Source: Cylindrospermum stagnale PCC 7417
Lineage (GTDB): Bacteria; Cyanobacteriota; Cyanobacteriia; Cyanobacteriales; Nostocaceae
Assembly: GCF_000317535.1 (NCBI RefSeq)
Contig: NC_019757.1
Span: 6,464,501 to 6,528,500 of the forward strand
Direction: 5' to 3'
Length of the DNA: 64,000 nucleotides
Part shown: in pieces, positions 9,000-18,341 of the stretch
Layout: each line of letters opens with the position of its first letter
Numbering within the stretch: position 1 is the first letter of the stretch
Position numbers and translations under genes: made by a program
Notes under the pieces: generated by a model
What the model was told of the DNA's origin: nothing
Databases searched by the model: none
The model's input: the letters and a program-made list of their open reading frames with translations, nothing else

Positions 9000-9066
9000 A
9001 AAGTCTGCAAACAGATTTAGAGCAGGCGAGACGCCTACTCTACAAATCAAATTTAATTTTTTTAAA

Positions 9067-9139
<73 letters not shown>

Positions 9140-9260
9140 GTTTGTCACTTTATTCAATATAGCAAAAGATTGTGCGATCGCGCAAGTGTTTTGGGAAAAT
9201 ATTTTTTCTCTGATACTCTTAATGCTAACGCCAGCACTCAGAAAGGAAGGACTTGGTAGA

Positions 9261-9845
9261 ATGCCCTCTGGTAGGACACACGATAGCATTACTTTGTATG
9301 CTCTGCCGGTGGTGGCGGGTGTGAGTTTTTGGCAGACTCGTAGTGGCAATCTAACTTTGTTGGTTGCAGGCGGGTTTTTGTTTGGGGGGCTGATGTTTGG
9401 CCCTGATTTGGATATTTACTCTCTTCAATTCCAGCGTTGGGGGTTTTTGCGCTGGATTTGGCTACCTTATCAAAGAAGTTTGCGCCATCGTTCTTTTTTA
9501 TCTCACGGGCCGATTATTGGCACGATGCTGCGGGTGCTGTATTTGGGGACTTTGCTGGCAATTTTGGCGGTTGTTGGGGCTAAGTTGGGGAATGTTAGGT
9601 TTAATTTGGCGGATTTGGGGCGATCGCTTTTTCTTTACGGTGGAGAATTTTTCGCGCTGTTTTTGGGGTTGGAACTCGGTGCTATGAGCCATTCTCTCAG
9701 CGATTGGGGCAATTCGGCTTACAAGCGGGTGCGAAAGCAAGGTATTCAAGCTTTGCTGCCAAGTGGCAAAATTAAGAAACGGATTGTTACTAATCGCGGT
9801 AAACGTCGATCTGGGTCAAGAACCAGCAAAAGCCGCACCAAATAA
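9261..9845 (+). CDS. DUF2227 family putative metal-binding membrane protein
   Basis: Starting at the ATG at 9261 (MPSGRTHDSITL), with GGAAGG about 12 bases upstream, the product is 194 residues. Conserved histidine/aspartate motifs RTHD, GPDLDIYSLQFQRWG, RHRSFLSHGP and HSLSDWG suggest a metal site, which is why the family is called metal-binding. Several hydrophobic helices and a basic tail (KRRSGSRTSKSRTK) are present. It is related in pattern to YdjM/DUF457-type membrane hydrolases, but no reaction is known. mazG follows after 22 bp, so the two are likely co-transcribed. Confidence 0.85.
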   Translation: MPSGRTHDSITLYALPVVAGVSFWQTRSGNLTLLVAGGFLFGGLMFGPDLDIYSLQFQRWGFLRWIWLPYQRSLRHRSFLSHGPIIGTMLRVLYLGTLLAILAVVGAKLGNVRFNLADLGRSLFLYGGEFFALFLGLELGAMSHSLSDWGNSAYKRVRKQGIQALLPSGKIKKRIVTNRGKRRSGSRTSKSRTK

Positions 9846-9867
9846 TAATTTAGAGTTTTGAGAAAAT

Positions 9868-10686
9868 ATGGATTCTAATCAAGATCAGACATTGGCGGCA
9901 TTGCAAGAGTTAATTGAGGTAGTGGCGAAATTGCGATCGCCTGATGGTGGTTGTCCGTGGGATTTAGCACAAACACCCGAAACGCTGACGCCTTATGTGA
10001 TTGAGGAAGCGTATGAGGTGGTAGATGCGATTAAAAGTGGTGACAAAAATGCGATCGCTGAAGAGTTAGGCGATTTACTATTACAAGTAGTACTGCAAGC
10101 CCAAATCGCTAGTGAATCTGGGCAATTTTCCCTGAAAGAAGTTACCCAAGGCATTTCTCAAAAGTTGATTCGCCGTCATCCCCATGTTTTTGGTGACGTG
10201 ACAGTAGCAAGCATGGATGAAGTGCAGCAAAACTGGCAACAAATCAAAGCCGAAGAAAAGGGAGAAGCAGACAAAGAAGCCCAAAAACTCAGTGACAAAC
10301 TCAGTCGTTATGGGCGTACCCTTCCCCCATTAACAGCAGCAATGAAGATATCTCAAAAGGCTGCTGCGGCTGGTTTTGAGTGGGAAAATATTGATGAGGT
10401 ATGGGGTAAATTTCACGAAGAGTTGGGAGAATTACAACAAGCTATAGCTGAAGAAACACCAGCACGACAACAAGCAGAACTAGGTGATTTACTATTTGCG
10501 ATCATTCAAATAGCCCGTTGGCATGATCTTGAGCCTAGTGAGGCTTTACAGGGTACAAGTCAGCGTTTCATTCAACGGTTACAAAAAATGGAGGCAGTTG
10601 TCAACCGCCCTTTTTCAGATTACAGCTTGGAGGAATTAGATGCTCTTTGGCAACAAGCGAAGGCTCAACTTTCCCAAGGAGAATAA
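9868..10686 (+). CDS. mazG: Nucleoside triphosphate pyrophosphohydrolase MazG
   Basis: MazG hydrolyses NTPs to NMP and pyrophosphate, cleansing the pool of aberrant nucleotides and, in E. coli, affecting ppGpp. The 272-residue protein has the usual tandem MazG domains. The first carries CPWDLAQTPETLTPYVIEEAYEVVDAI and EELGDLLLQVVLQA, and a second copy carries GKFHEELGELQQAI and AELGDLLFAIIQIARW. The paired ExxE(12-28)ExxD metal-binding motifs are intact. It follows the DUF2227 gene by 22 bp and is followed by 238 bp without a gene, where I see only AT-rich sequence and probably the promoter of the P450 gene. Confidence 0.95.
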   Translation: MDSNQDQTLAALQELIEVVAKLRSPDGGCPWDLAQTPETLTPYVIEEAYEVVDAIKSGDKNAIAEELGDLLLQVVLQAQIASESGQFSLKEVTQGISQKLIRRHPHVFGDVTVASMDEVQQNWQQIKAEEKGEADKEAQKLSDKLSRYGRTLPPLTAAMKISQKAAAAGFEWENIDEVWGKFHEELGELQQAIAEETPARQQAELGDLLFAIIQIARWHDLEPSEALQGTSQRFIQRLQKMEAVVNRPFSDYSLEELDALWQQAKAQLSQGE

Positions 10687-10924
10687 AGGAAATTACTATA
10701 AAAAAGTTCTGCCCAAATCACTCCATAGGTAGAAATTGTCTAGCACGTATATCTTTTTCTCGACAGACGTAAATTATTTTTCAAACTTTTATTCTGGCGG
10801 TGTTGCCAACTCTAAATCAAGAGAAAACCATTCATAGTTTAGTTGCCAAGGCTTTTAGTCCTGAAAAAACTTCAAAATGCCTAAATAAATCCTACTTTGC
10901 CAACATCGCCATCTCCTACTAATT

Positions 10925-12223
10925 ATGCATACACCTATTACCCCATTAATGCCCCCAGAGCATTTAGGATTTGAAGAAGATAACCAAAGTGTTTTGGCAA
11001 AACCGCAATCAGTCCCAACTTATGACTTATTTGCGCCAGAAGTAATTGCTAATCCCTATCCACTGTATAAACGTATCCGCGAAGAAAATCCGGTTTACTA
11101 TGAAGCATCCTTGGGCTACTGGATTTTAACTCGGTATCAAGATGTAGAAGCTGCCTTGCGAGATGAACGGCTTAGTTCTGAGCGACGGACTTTGTTTATT
11201 CAGCAATTGGGCAATCTAGATGTCAGTTTGATTCAAAACTTTTTGCAACTGACAGATAACTCAATGATTGAAAAAGATCCACCTGAGCACTCGCGAATGC
11301 GAAAACTAGCGAATCAAGGCTTTACAACCCGTGCCTTAGAAAGCTGGCGGAGCATTATTCAAAAAACGACTGATACCTTATTAGATCAAGTGCAACATCA
11401 GGGTTATATGGATATTGTCTCTGACCTATCTGTACCTTTACCTAGCTTAATTATCGCCAAGATTTTTGGTGTACCAGAAAGCGATCGCGCTCACCTAATT
11501 CACTGGGCGAAGGATATCAGCTCTTTCTGGGGTGCTCCATCTGGTAAGAACATAGAAGAATTGGTGCGGAAAGCTGATACTAGTGCTGCTCAATTCACGG
11601 CTTTCATTAACCAACTCGTAGCTGAACGCCGTCAAAAACCAGGAACAGATATGATTAGCTTGCTGACAATGGCTTACACAGAGCAAAACCTGGATTTTGC
11701 CGAATTACCTTCCCTGTGCATTCTCATTCTCAATGCTGGCCGTTCAACTACTACTGATTTAATCCCCAATGGGGTATCAGCTTTGCTCAATCACCCCCAA
11801 CAGCTACAGAAACTCAAGGATAATCCCGCCCTCATCTCATCAGCGATTGAAGAAATCATCCGCTATGACAGTTCGGTGTCCTTTGTATTTCGCATTGCCA
11901 AAGAAGATATAGAAATTGGTGGTCAAAAAATTCCCGCAGGTAGTGTGATTGCGTTGGGATTAGCAGCAGCTAATCACGACCCAGCAAAATTTACTTTACC
12001 AGACAATTTTGACATTGAGCGGTCGCCTAATGAACATTTAGCGTTTGGTCCTGGTATCCATTTCTGTCTAGGTGCAGTTTTGGCTCGGATGGAATTAAAT
12101 ATTTGCTTCTCTACCTTGCTGAAGCGATTCCCAAATCTTCAGTTTGATTCGACAAAACCTCCCCTTCCCCGTCGTAATACCTTTGTTTTTAAAGGATTTG
12201 ATGCTTTACCTGTGCGGTTCTAA
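10925..12223 (+). CDS. Cytochrome P450
   Basis: This is a soluble bacterial-type (class I) cytochrome P450 of 432 residues, a haem monooxygenase fed by separate redox proteins. It contains the I-helix AGRSTTTD (where AGxxTT is typical), the K-helix ExxR motif in SAIEEIIRYDS, and the haem ligand loop FGPGIHFCLGAVLARME with the proximal cysteine near residue 381. There is no membrane anchor. The substrate is not deducible. Its TAA stop overlaps the ATG of the DUF202 gene (TAATG), indicating translational coupling, and an arylsulfatase follows, suggesting a small catabolic or modification operon. Confidence 0.94.
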   Translation: MHTPITPLMPPEHLGFEEDNQSVLAKPQSVPTYDLFAPEVIANPYPLYKRIREENPVYYEASLGYWILTRYQDVEAALRDERLSSERRTLFIQQLGNLDVSLIQNFLQLTDNSMIEKDPPEHSRMRKLANQGFTTRALESWRSIIQKTTDTLLDQVQHQGYMDIVSDLSVPLPSLIIAKIFGVPESDRAHLIHWAKDISSFWGAPSGKNIEELVRKADTSAAQFTAFINQLVAERRQKPGTDMISLLTMAYTEQNLDFAELPSLCILILNAGRSTTTDLIPNGVSALLNHPQQLQKLKDNPALISSAIEEIIRYDSSVSFVFRIAKEDIEIGGQKIPAGSVIALGLAAANHDPAKFTLPDNFDIERSPNEHLAFGPGIHFCLGAVLARMELNICFSTLLKRFPNLQFDSTKPPLPRRNTFVFKGFDALPVRF

Positions 12224-12651
12224 TGACCAGAAACCCAGAAACACCTGAACAGTTGTCTACCAATGACTTAGCAGCAGATAGAACAGAACTAGCTAAATAC
12301 CGCAGTCGGGCAGCAGCAGACCGCACATTAATGGCGTGGATACGCACCTGTCTTTCGTTAATTGGTTTTGGTTTTGGTATCCCCACCATTGTCAGAGCGA
12401 TTGAAAATACTCATCTGAGTCATCACCTGAACCCAGTCAGATTTTCGGTAATTGTGGGGTTGTCTTTCATTGTTACGGGAATGTTGGGAATGGTTTTAGG
12501 GTTGAGAGAACACAATCGGTTACTCAAACAAATCCAAAATAATCGCTATACCTACGAAACCTCTCACAGTGCGGAAATTATCGGAGTGGCTTTACTCATA
12601 ATTGGCTTAGTTAGTTTTATTGGTGTGCTAATTAGGGCAATGAATTTATAA
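12223..12651 (+). CDS. DUF202 domain membrane protein
   Basis: The 142-residue protein has the DUF202 signature in its first half (RTELAKYRSRAAADRTLMAWIRTCLSLIGFGFG) and three membrane helices (about residues 43-62, 72-97 and 117-139). The function of DUF202 proteins is unknown. The start codon overlaps the P450 stop by one base, so the two genes are translationally coupled. The sulfatase begins 75 bp after its stop. Confidence 0.88.
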   Translation: MTRNPETPEQLSTNDLAADRTELAKYRSRAAADRTLMAWIRTCLSLIGFGFGIPTIVRAIENTHLSHHLNPVRFSVIVGLSFIVTGMLGMVLGLREHNRLLKQIQNNRYTYETSHSAEIIGVALLIIGLVSFIGVLIRAMNL

Positions 12652-12726
12652 ATTAACCAGTCCTAAAGAGGATATAGAATTGCGGGGTTTTTGTTAAAAA
12701 TTACATATTCTCAAGAGGACAGATTT

Positions 12727-15081
12727 ATGTCTCTGCGTGAATACAAACCCGGAAATACTTTCCCTGGTGTCATAGGACGAACCGTTGATAAATCCAGTCC
12801 AACTTGGCCAGAACCGTTGCGAGCCAAAGAAGGTACACCAAACGTCCTATTTATCGTTTTCGATGATACAGGTTTTGGACAATTTGGATGTTACGGAAGT
12901 CCCATCAAAACACCCAACCTAGACGCACTAGCTGCCAATGGTTTGCGCTACAACAATCTACATACGACGGCGTTGTGTTCACCCACCCGTTCTTGCCTTC
13001 TAACTGGGCGCAATCACCATTCTAACGCCATGTCCTGCATTACAGAAGGGTCTACGGGTTATCCAGGTGGTAATGGGAATATTCCCTTTGAGAATGGGTT
13101 TCTCTCAGAGATATTACTACAGAAGGGTTATAACACTTATGCGATCGGCAAATGGCATTTAACGCCCGCAGACCAGATATCTGCGGCCGGCCCCTATGAT
13201 CGCTGGCCTCTCGGTCGCGGTTTTGAACGTTTTTATGGTTTTTTGGGCGGAGAAACCCACCAGTATTATCCAGATTTGGTTTATGATAACCACACCGTCA
13301 ACCCAGAAAAGACCCCCGCCGAAGGCTACCATTTAACCGAAGATTTAGCAGACAAGGCCATTAGCTTTATCGCTGATGCCAAGCAAATTGCCCCGAATAA
13401 ACCCTTTTTCATGTATTTCTGTCCTGGTGCGATGCACGCCCCTCATCATGTCCCCAAAGAATGGGCTGATGCCTACACAGGACAGTTTGATGATGGTTGG
13501 GAAGCTTACAGGGAGAAGGTTTTTGCCCGTCAGCAAGAAATGGGTATCGTCCCCGCTAATGCCGAACTCTCCCGCCATGATCCCGATGTCCCGCACTGGG
13601 ATTCCCTCTCAGCCGCAGAAAAACGGCTTTATGCCCGGATGATGGAAGTATATGCTGGTTTTTTAACCCATACTGATTACCACATCGGTCGTTTACTCGA
13701 TTTCCTTAAATCTATCGGTGAGTTCGAGAATACTGTAATTATGGTGATTTCGGACAATGGCGCAAGTTCGGAAGGGGGACCAACTGGTTCAGTGAATGAG
13801 AACCTCTTTTTTAACAATGTGCCAGAATCCCTAGAGGAAAATCTCAAGGCACTAGATAAGCTAGGCAGTCCAGAAACTTTTAACCATTATGCTTGGGGCT
13901 GGACTTGGGCAGGTAATACGCCTTTCCGTCGTTGGAAACGGGAAACCTATCGGGGTGGAATCAGCGACCCTTTAATTGTCCATTGGAATCAAGGCATTGA
14001 GGCAAAAGGTGAAATCCGTACTCAGTACGCCCATGCTATTGACCTAGTGCCGACGGTGCTGGAATTACTGGAAATTGAACCACCGACAACGATTAAGGGT
14101 GTGACTCAATCTCCCATTGAAGGTGTCAGTTTTGCCCACACTTTTAATCATAGTGCCGTACCCACTAAACACCTTACCCAGTATTTCGAGATGATGGGAC
14201 ATCGCTCTCTCTACTATGATGGTTGGCGGGCGGTTTGTCCTTGGCCCGGTCCGTCATTTACAGAAGCAGGACAGTTTTTTGGTGCGGCAATTTCGGCGGA
14301 AACTCTGACGGATTTGGATACTCATCATTGGGAACTGTATCATGTTGCCTCAGATTTTGCGGAAAATCACAATATTGCGGCTGACAACCGCCCCAAGTTG
14401 ATTGAGATGATTGCTACTTGGTATGTTGAGGCGGGTAAGTATAATGTATTGCCTGTGGATGGACGTGGTACGCAGCGATTTGCGGAAGAACGCCCGCAAA
14501 TTGCCGTCAATCGTAGCCGCTATACTTACTATCCTGACACTCAGGCAATCCCAGCTAATAGTGCGGTGAGAGTGTTAAATCGTCCCCACAGTATTACGGC
14601 TGACGTGGAGATTCCCTCAGGTGGGGCCGAAGGGGTATTACTGGCTCACGGGGGCAATGATAGTGGCTATTCTTTCTATGTCCAAAATGGCAAACTGCAC
14701 TGGGTTCATAACTATGTGGGGCGATCGCTATATCATGTTGAATCTGGGTCATCTGTGCCGGCAGGTCGTCACCAGTTGCGCTTTGAGTTTAAAGTCACGG
14801 GTCAACCAGATTTAGCCAAGGGGAAAGGAACGCCAGGACGCGCCCAACTGTATATTGATGAGAAATTGGTCGGGCAAGTTGATGTGCCTGTAACTACTCC
14901 CTTAGCACTAGGTTTGACCAGTGGTGTAACCTGTGGAATTGCCCCTGGTGCGCCTGTAACACCCGATTATGAGCCGCCTTTTAAGTTTACGGGCAAGATT
15001 CATAGTGTGATAGTGGATGTTAGTGGAGATTTGATTCAAGATCAGGAAGCTGAAATGCGTACCATTATGGCACGACAGTAG
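12727..15081 (+). CDS. Arylsulfatase (formylglycine-dependent type I sulfatase)
   Basis: With the ATG at 12727, preceded by AAGAGGA, the enzyme has 784 residues. The sulfatase motif CSPTRSCLLTGR carries Cys84, which formylglycine-generating enzyme would convert to the catalytic residue. Other features are the metal-binding VFDDTGFGQFGCYG, GKWHLTPAD, HAPHH and VISDNGASSEGG. A C-terminal extension of about 200 residues after the catalytic domain has beta-rich, jelly-roll-like segments (SYSFYVQNGKLHWVHNYVG). No signal peptide is visible, suggesting a cytosolic location. It likely hydrolyses organic sulfate esters. It is probably co-transcribed with the P450 and DUF202 genes. Confidence 0.93.
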   Translation: MSLREYKPGNTFPGVIGRTVDKSSPTWPEPLRAKEGTPNVLFIVFDDTGFGQFGCYGSPIKTPNLDALAANGLRYNNLHTTALCSPTRSCLLTGRNHHSNAMSCITEGSTGYPGGNGNIPFENGFLSEILLQKGYNTYAIGKWHLTPADQISAAGPYDRWPLGRGFERFYGFLGGETHQYYPDLVYDNHTVNPEKTPAEGYHLTEDLADKAISFIADAKQIAPNKPFFMYFCPGAMHAPHHVPKEWADAYTGQFDDGWEAYREKVFARQQEMGIVPANAELSRHDPDVPHWDSLSAAEKRLYARMMEVYAGFLTHTDYHIGRLLDFLKSIGEFENTVIMVISDNGASSEGGPTGSVNENLFFNNVPESLEENLKALDKLGSPETFNHYAWGWTWAGNTPFRRWKRETYRGGISDPLIVHWNQGIEAKGEIRTQYAHAIDLVPTVLELLEIEPPTTIKGVTQSPIEGVSFAHTFNHSAVPTKHLTQYFEMMGHRSLYYDGWRAVCPWPGPSFTEAGQFFGAAISAETLTDLDTHHWELYHVASDFAENHNIAADNRPKLIEMIATWYVEAGKYNVLPVDGRGTQRFAEERPQIAVNRSRYTYYPDTQAIPANSAVRVLNRPHSITADVEIPSGGAEGVLLAHGGNDSGYSFYVQNGKLHWVHNYVGRSLYHVESGSSVPAGRHQLRFEFKVTGQPDLAKGKGTPGRAQLYIDEKLVGQVDVPVTTPLALGLTSGVTCGIAPGAPVTPDYEPPFKFTGKIHSVIVDVSGDLIQDQEAEMRTIMARQ

Positions 15082-15236
15082 GCTGATCGAACCCACAAGC
15101 CAGTTTAAAACACTCAAATTTTTAACTTTCAGGAGAACCAATAAAATAATTTTGCAAGAGGTCTATTGAAACCACAGATAATTTATCGGTGTTTATTTGT
15201 GGTTCCAAATAATCAACCAGGATTTTGGCAATAATT

Positions 15237-16481
15237 CTATTCTTTAGCTTTAAACCACTTATCGTACAACGTTTGATAAGTGCCATCTTCTTTCAGACTC
15301 AGCAATGCACTATTGATTTGTTTGCGGTAAGGACTGTTATTAGGCAGGACAATGCCGTAGTTTTCTTCACGGAAGATACTGCCAACAACTTCTACCTTCC
15401 CTTTACCTTCATTGGCGGCATAAAAGAGGATTACGGGAGCGTCAAATACCACAGCATCAGCTTTTTTCTGCAATAGAGCTTTGTAAGCTTGGTCAATATT
15501 CGGGACTTCTAGGGCAGAAATCTTGCGTTCTCGCAGGAATGCCGCTGCTGTGCTGCCAGATGTTGTTGCCACGACTTTGCCGGGGAGATCGCTGACACTT
15601 TTGATATCTCCCTGAAGCTGCTGCACAGTTAGAGAAGTGGTTGCGATCGCTGTAAAGTAGGTGACAAACAGAACTCCGATAAACATCCAGATAATCGCTA
15701 TTAGCCTACCGAGTGGGCCTTTGGGCATTTCGTCTGCTTGGGTTGCCAATGTGGCAGCTGCCCACCAATAAGCTTTAAAAATGCCAGGAAAGTATGCTTT
15801 GGCAATCATTCCGTCTTCGTGTCGGCGCTCAAATAACCAAATGATGTGAGCAGAGATAACAATTAGCACCAACGCCACCACAATTAGCTGCAAGAAGGCA
15901 GCTGAGAAAAATATCTGTAAAATATTGGGGACACCACCGCTGTTTGCCTCTGGGTTTCGGACTAGAATCTGAAGCCCTGCTGCAAACATCGGTAAGGAGA
16001 AATCAAAATTCTGCTGTCGTTCGGCTGTAATTGAAATGGCAGAAATTCCCAAATTAGCTGTGCCGTTCTTCACAGCAGAGAGCAAATCCACCACGGTTGA
16101 ATATTCACTAAACTTAGACTGCACACCTAGCTGGCTGGCGATACTGCGCCAAAGGTCAATACTAAAACCTGCTAGCTGACCTTTGTCTGTAAACACAAAG
16201 GGGGGTATGGCTCGCGTTGCTACTATTAATGGTTGTGTTGGTTGGGGTGTTTGGGCGATTACTGGATGCCCTACGAGCAATAGTACTAGAAGCCCAGCGA
16301 CTAATGCCAGGCAAATATGCGGTGTCAGGGAATGCCTGCGTTGGTTTTTACTGTGATGCCTGTAAAAGTAGGTAATAAATCTGTTCCACCCTGCCATGAC
16401 TTGGCGAAATCTACTAGCGATCGCAATTAACATCTCGAATTTTCTATGGGTTGCAAGCAATACAATATCTGTAGTCGTCAC
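15237..16481 (-). CDS. Prokaryotic ionotropic glutamate-receptor-like channel
   Basis: The 414 residues have the GluR0 layout. A signal/TM segment (about 55-77) is followed by the first half of a solute-binding domain (84-180), TM1 (188-215), a re-entrant pore loop (232-252), TM2 (257-280) and the second half of the binding domain (290-412). The binding fold matches family 3 periplasmic binding proteins (GFSIDLWRSIASQLG; NGTANLGISAISITAERQQNFDF). The pore reads TLATQADEMPKGPLGRL where GluR0 has a K-channel-like TVGYGD. So this is a ligand-gated channel candidate without the potassium filter. It is monocistronic; the ligand is probably an amino acid. Confidence 0.85.
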   Translation of the reverse strand: MTTTDIVLLATHRKFEMLIAIASRFRQVMAGWNRFITYFYRHHSKNQRRHSLTPHICLALVAGLLVLLLVGHPVIAQTPQPTQPLIVATRAIPPFVFTDKGQLAGFSIDLWRSIASQLGVQSKFSEYSTVVDLLSAVKNGTANLGISAISITAERQQNFDFSLPMFAAGLQILVRNPEANSGGVPNILQIFFSAAFLQLIVVALVLIVISAHIIWLFERRHEDGMIAKAYFPGIFKAYWWAAATLATQADEMPKGPLGRLIAIIWMFIGVLFVTYFTAIATTSLTVQQLQGDIKSVSDLPGKVVATTSGSTAAAFLRERKISALEVPNIDQAYKALLQKKADAVVFDAPVILFYAANEGKGKVEVVGSIFREENYGIVLPNNSPYRKQINSALLSLKEDGTYQTLYDKWFKAKE

Positions 16482-16594
16482 CCGATAGCAAATATCAAAT
16501 TTTATCCCCCCTTAATTCCCTTCGACAAGTAGAATCAGGGGGGATATTGCCAAGTTAACTTTCAAAAAATCGCCAGAGCATTCAGCCAGCGGAA

Positions 16595-18064
16595 CTATAG
16601 TTTGATGGTGACATTTTTGACTTCGCTATATTGCTGTAAGCCATACTCGCCGAGTTCCCGACCAATCCCAGACTGCTTGAATCCGCCAAAGGGTGCAGCA
16701 ACGTCAAAGACGTTATAGCAATTAACCCAGACTGTACCAGCGCGAACGTTATTAGCGATCGCATGTGCCTTGGTAATATCCTGAGTCCACACACCCGCTG
16801 CGAGTCCGTACATCGTGGCATTTGCCCGTTCAATTACCTCGTCGATGTCTTTAAATTTGATGATGCTCATCACGGGGCCAAAAATTTCCTCTTGGGCAAT
16901 CTTCATCTCATCGCGGACATCTGCAAAAACTGTAGGTGCGATGAAAAAACCCTCTTCCCCAACTCTATTACCACCACAAAGCATCTGGGCACCTTCTCGC
17001 ATCCCCGACTCGATGTAACTCATCACCTTGTCGAATTGGTCTTTGTCTACCTGGGGCCCTTGTTCTGTTTGCGGATCGAAAGGATTACCAACAATGCGCT
17101 GCCTGGCTTTTTCTACAGTCCTGACCACAAAATCGTCATAGCATTTTTCTTCAACGAACAGACGCGAACCGGCACAACAGCATTGCCCTTGATTAAAGAA
17201 TAAGCCGTTATGGGCACCTGCAATTGCTGCATCTATGTCAGCATCGGCAAAGACGATGTTAGGACTTTTGCCACCGAGTTCAAGAGTAACCCGCTTGAGG
17301 TTACTTTTAGCAGATGCTTCCATGATTAGATGCCCTACCTCTGTTGATCCGGTAAAGGCAACTTTGTCAATATCCATGTGGCGTGCGATCGCATTTCCGG
17401 CTGTGGGCCCATACCCTGATAAAATATTCACCACACCAGGGGGAAACCCAGCCTCAATAATTAACTCACCTACTCGCAACGCTGATAAAGGTGTCTGTTC
17501 AGCGGTTTTGAGAACCACAGTATTGCCAGTTGCCAAAGCCGGTGCTAGCTTCATCGCCTGCATCATCAATGGGAAGTTCCAAGGTATAATCTGACCTACC
17601 ACACCCACAGGCTCATGGCGAGTGTAGCAGAAGTACGACCCGCTAATTGGAATGGTTTTACCTTGCACCTTGTCAGCCCAACCTGCATAGTAGCGGTAGC
17701 AGGCGATGACGAATGACAAGTCGTTCAAAGATTCTTGCAGTGGCTTGCCGTTATCTAAAGTTTCCAACCGTGCCAACTGATCAGTATTTTGCTCAATTAG
17801 GTCAGCTAGCTTGTAGAGTAATTCACCGCGACGGGTGGCTGATATCTTTCTCCATTCCCCACTCTTAAAGGCATTACGGGCTGCTTGTACTGCCTGATCT
17901 ACATCTGGGGCGTCTGCTTCTGCCACAGAGCAGATTACTTCACCGGTAGCAGGGTTGATAGTTTCAAATCGTCGCCTGCTTAAACTTTCTACCCACTCAT
18001 TGTTAATTAGTAGCTGAGTTGGGCCGATTTTGACCTGTTGTTCTGGTACTGTTGCTGTAACCAT
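16595..18064 (-). CDS. Aldehyde dehydrogenase (NAD(P)-dependent)
   Basis: This is a full-length 489-residue ALDH1/2-like enzyme oxidising aldehydes to acids. Motifs are [20 protein letters not shown], the cofactor motif [11 protein letters not shown], the catalytic glutamate in [14 protein letters not shown], and the nucleophile region [18 protein letters not shown] with a cysteine triplet. The C-terminus ends in [17 protein letters not shown]. Similarity is closest in pattern to broad-range, retinal- or betaine-aldehyde-type dehydrogenases; the substrate cannot be told. The ATG at 18064 is preceded by AAGGAGAA, a strong ribosome site. It stands alone. Confidence 0.95.
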   Translation of the reverse strand: MVTATVPEQQVKIGPTQLLINNEWVESLSRRRFETINPATGEVICSVAEADAPDVDQAVQAARNAFKSGEWRKISATRRGELLYKLADLIEQNTDQLARLETLDNGKPLQESLNDLSFVIACYRYYAGWADKVQGKTIPISGSYFCYTRHEPVGVVGQIIPWNFPLMMQAMKLAPALATGNTVVLKTAEQTPLSALRVGELIIEAGFPPGVVNILSGYGPTAGNAIARHMDIDKVAFTGSTEVGHLIMEASAKSNLKRVTLELGGKSPNIVFADADIDAAIAGAHNGLFFNQGQCCCAGSRLFVEEKCYDDFVVRTVEKARQRIVGNPFDPQTEQGPQVDKDQFDKVMSYIESGMREGAQMLCGGNRVGEEGFFIAPTVFADVRDEMKIAQEEIFGPVMSIIKFKDIDEVIERANATMYGLAAGVWTQDITKAHAIANNVRAGTVWVNCYNVFDVAAPFGGFKQSGIGRELGEYGLQQYSEVKNVTIKL

Positions 18065-18178
18065 CAGGTTCTCCTTAAGCTTTTTTAGAAAAAATTGCTT
18101 AAATCTATTAATTATGTTTGTTCAAATTCAACATCTCGGTGGGATTTGTTGATAAATTTTCACATCACGATTGAATTA

Positions 18179-18340
18179 CTCACATCTTGCACCTAGCCCT
18201 AACGACTGGAAGTCGCGAGTTTACGGGCACACAAACGAAGTCCACCGACCTGGTCTAAGAAAAATGAAAGGTTTTAGAGCCTGCGTAGGCAGGCTTTGTT
18301 CTGGTAGCCGCGATTTTAATCGTCTGGTGCAAGATGTGAG
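18179..18340. mobile_element. 162 bp MITE-like element with 15 bp terminal inverted repeats
   Basis: The element begins CTCACATCTTGCACC (18179-18193) and ends with its exact reverse complement (18326-18340). It is flanked by ATTA on both sides (18175-18178 and 18341-18344), a likely 4 bp target duplication. Internally the arms continue imperfectly (ACGACTGGAAGTCGCG against CGCGATTTTAATCGTC), and a hairpin with GCCTGCGTAGGCAGGC lies inside. It encodes nothing. The right target copy contains the TAA stop codon of the NACHT gene. Confidence 0.88.
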
Positions 18341-18341
18341 A

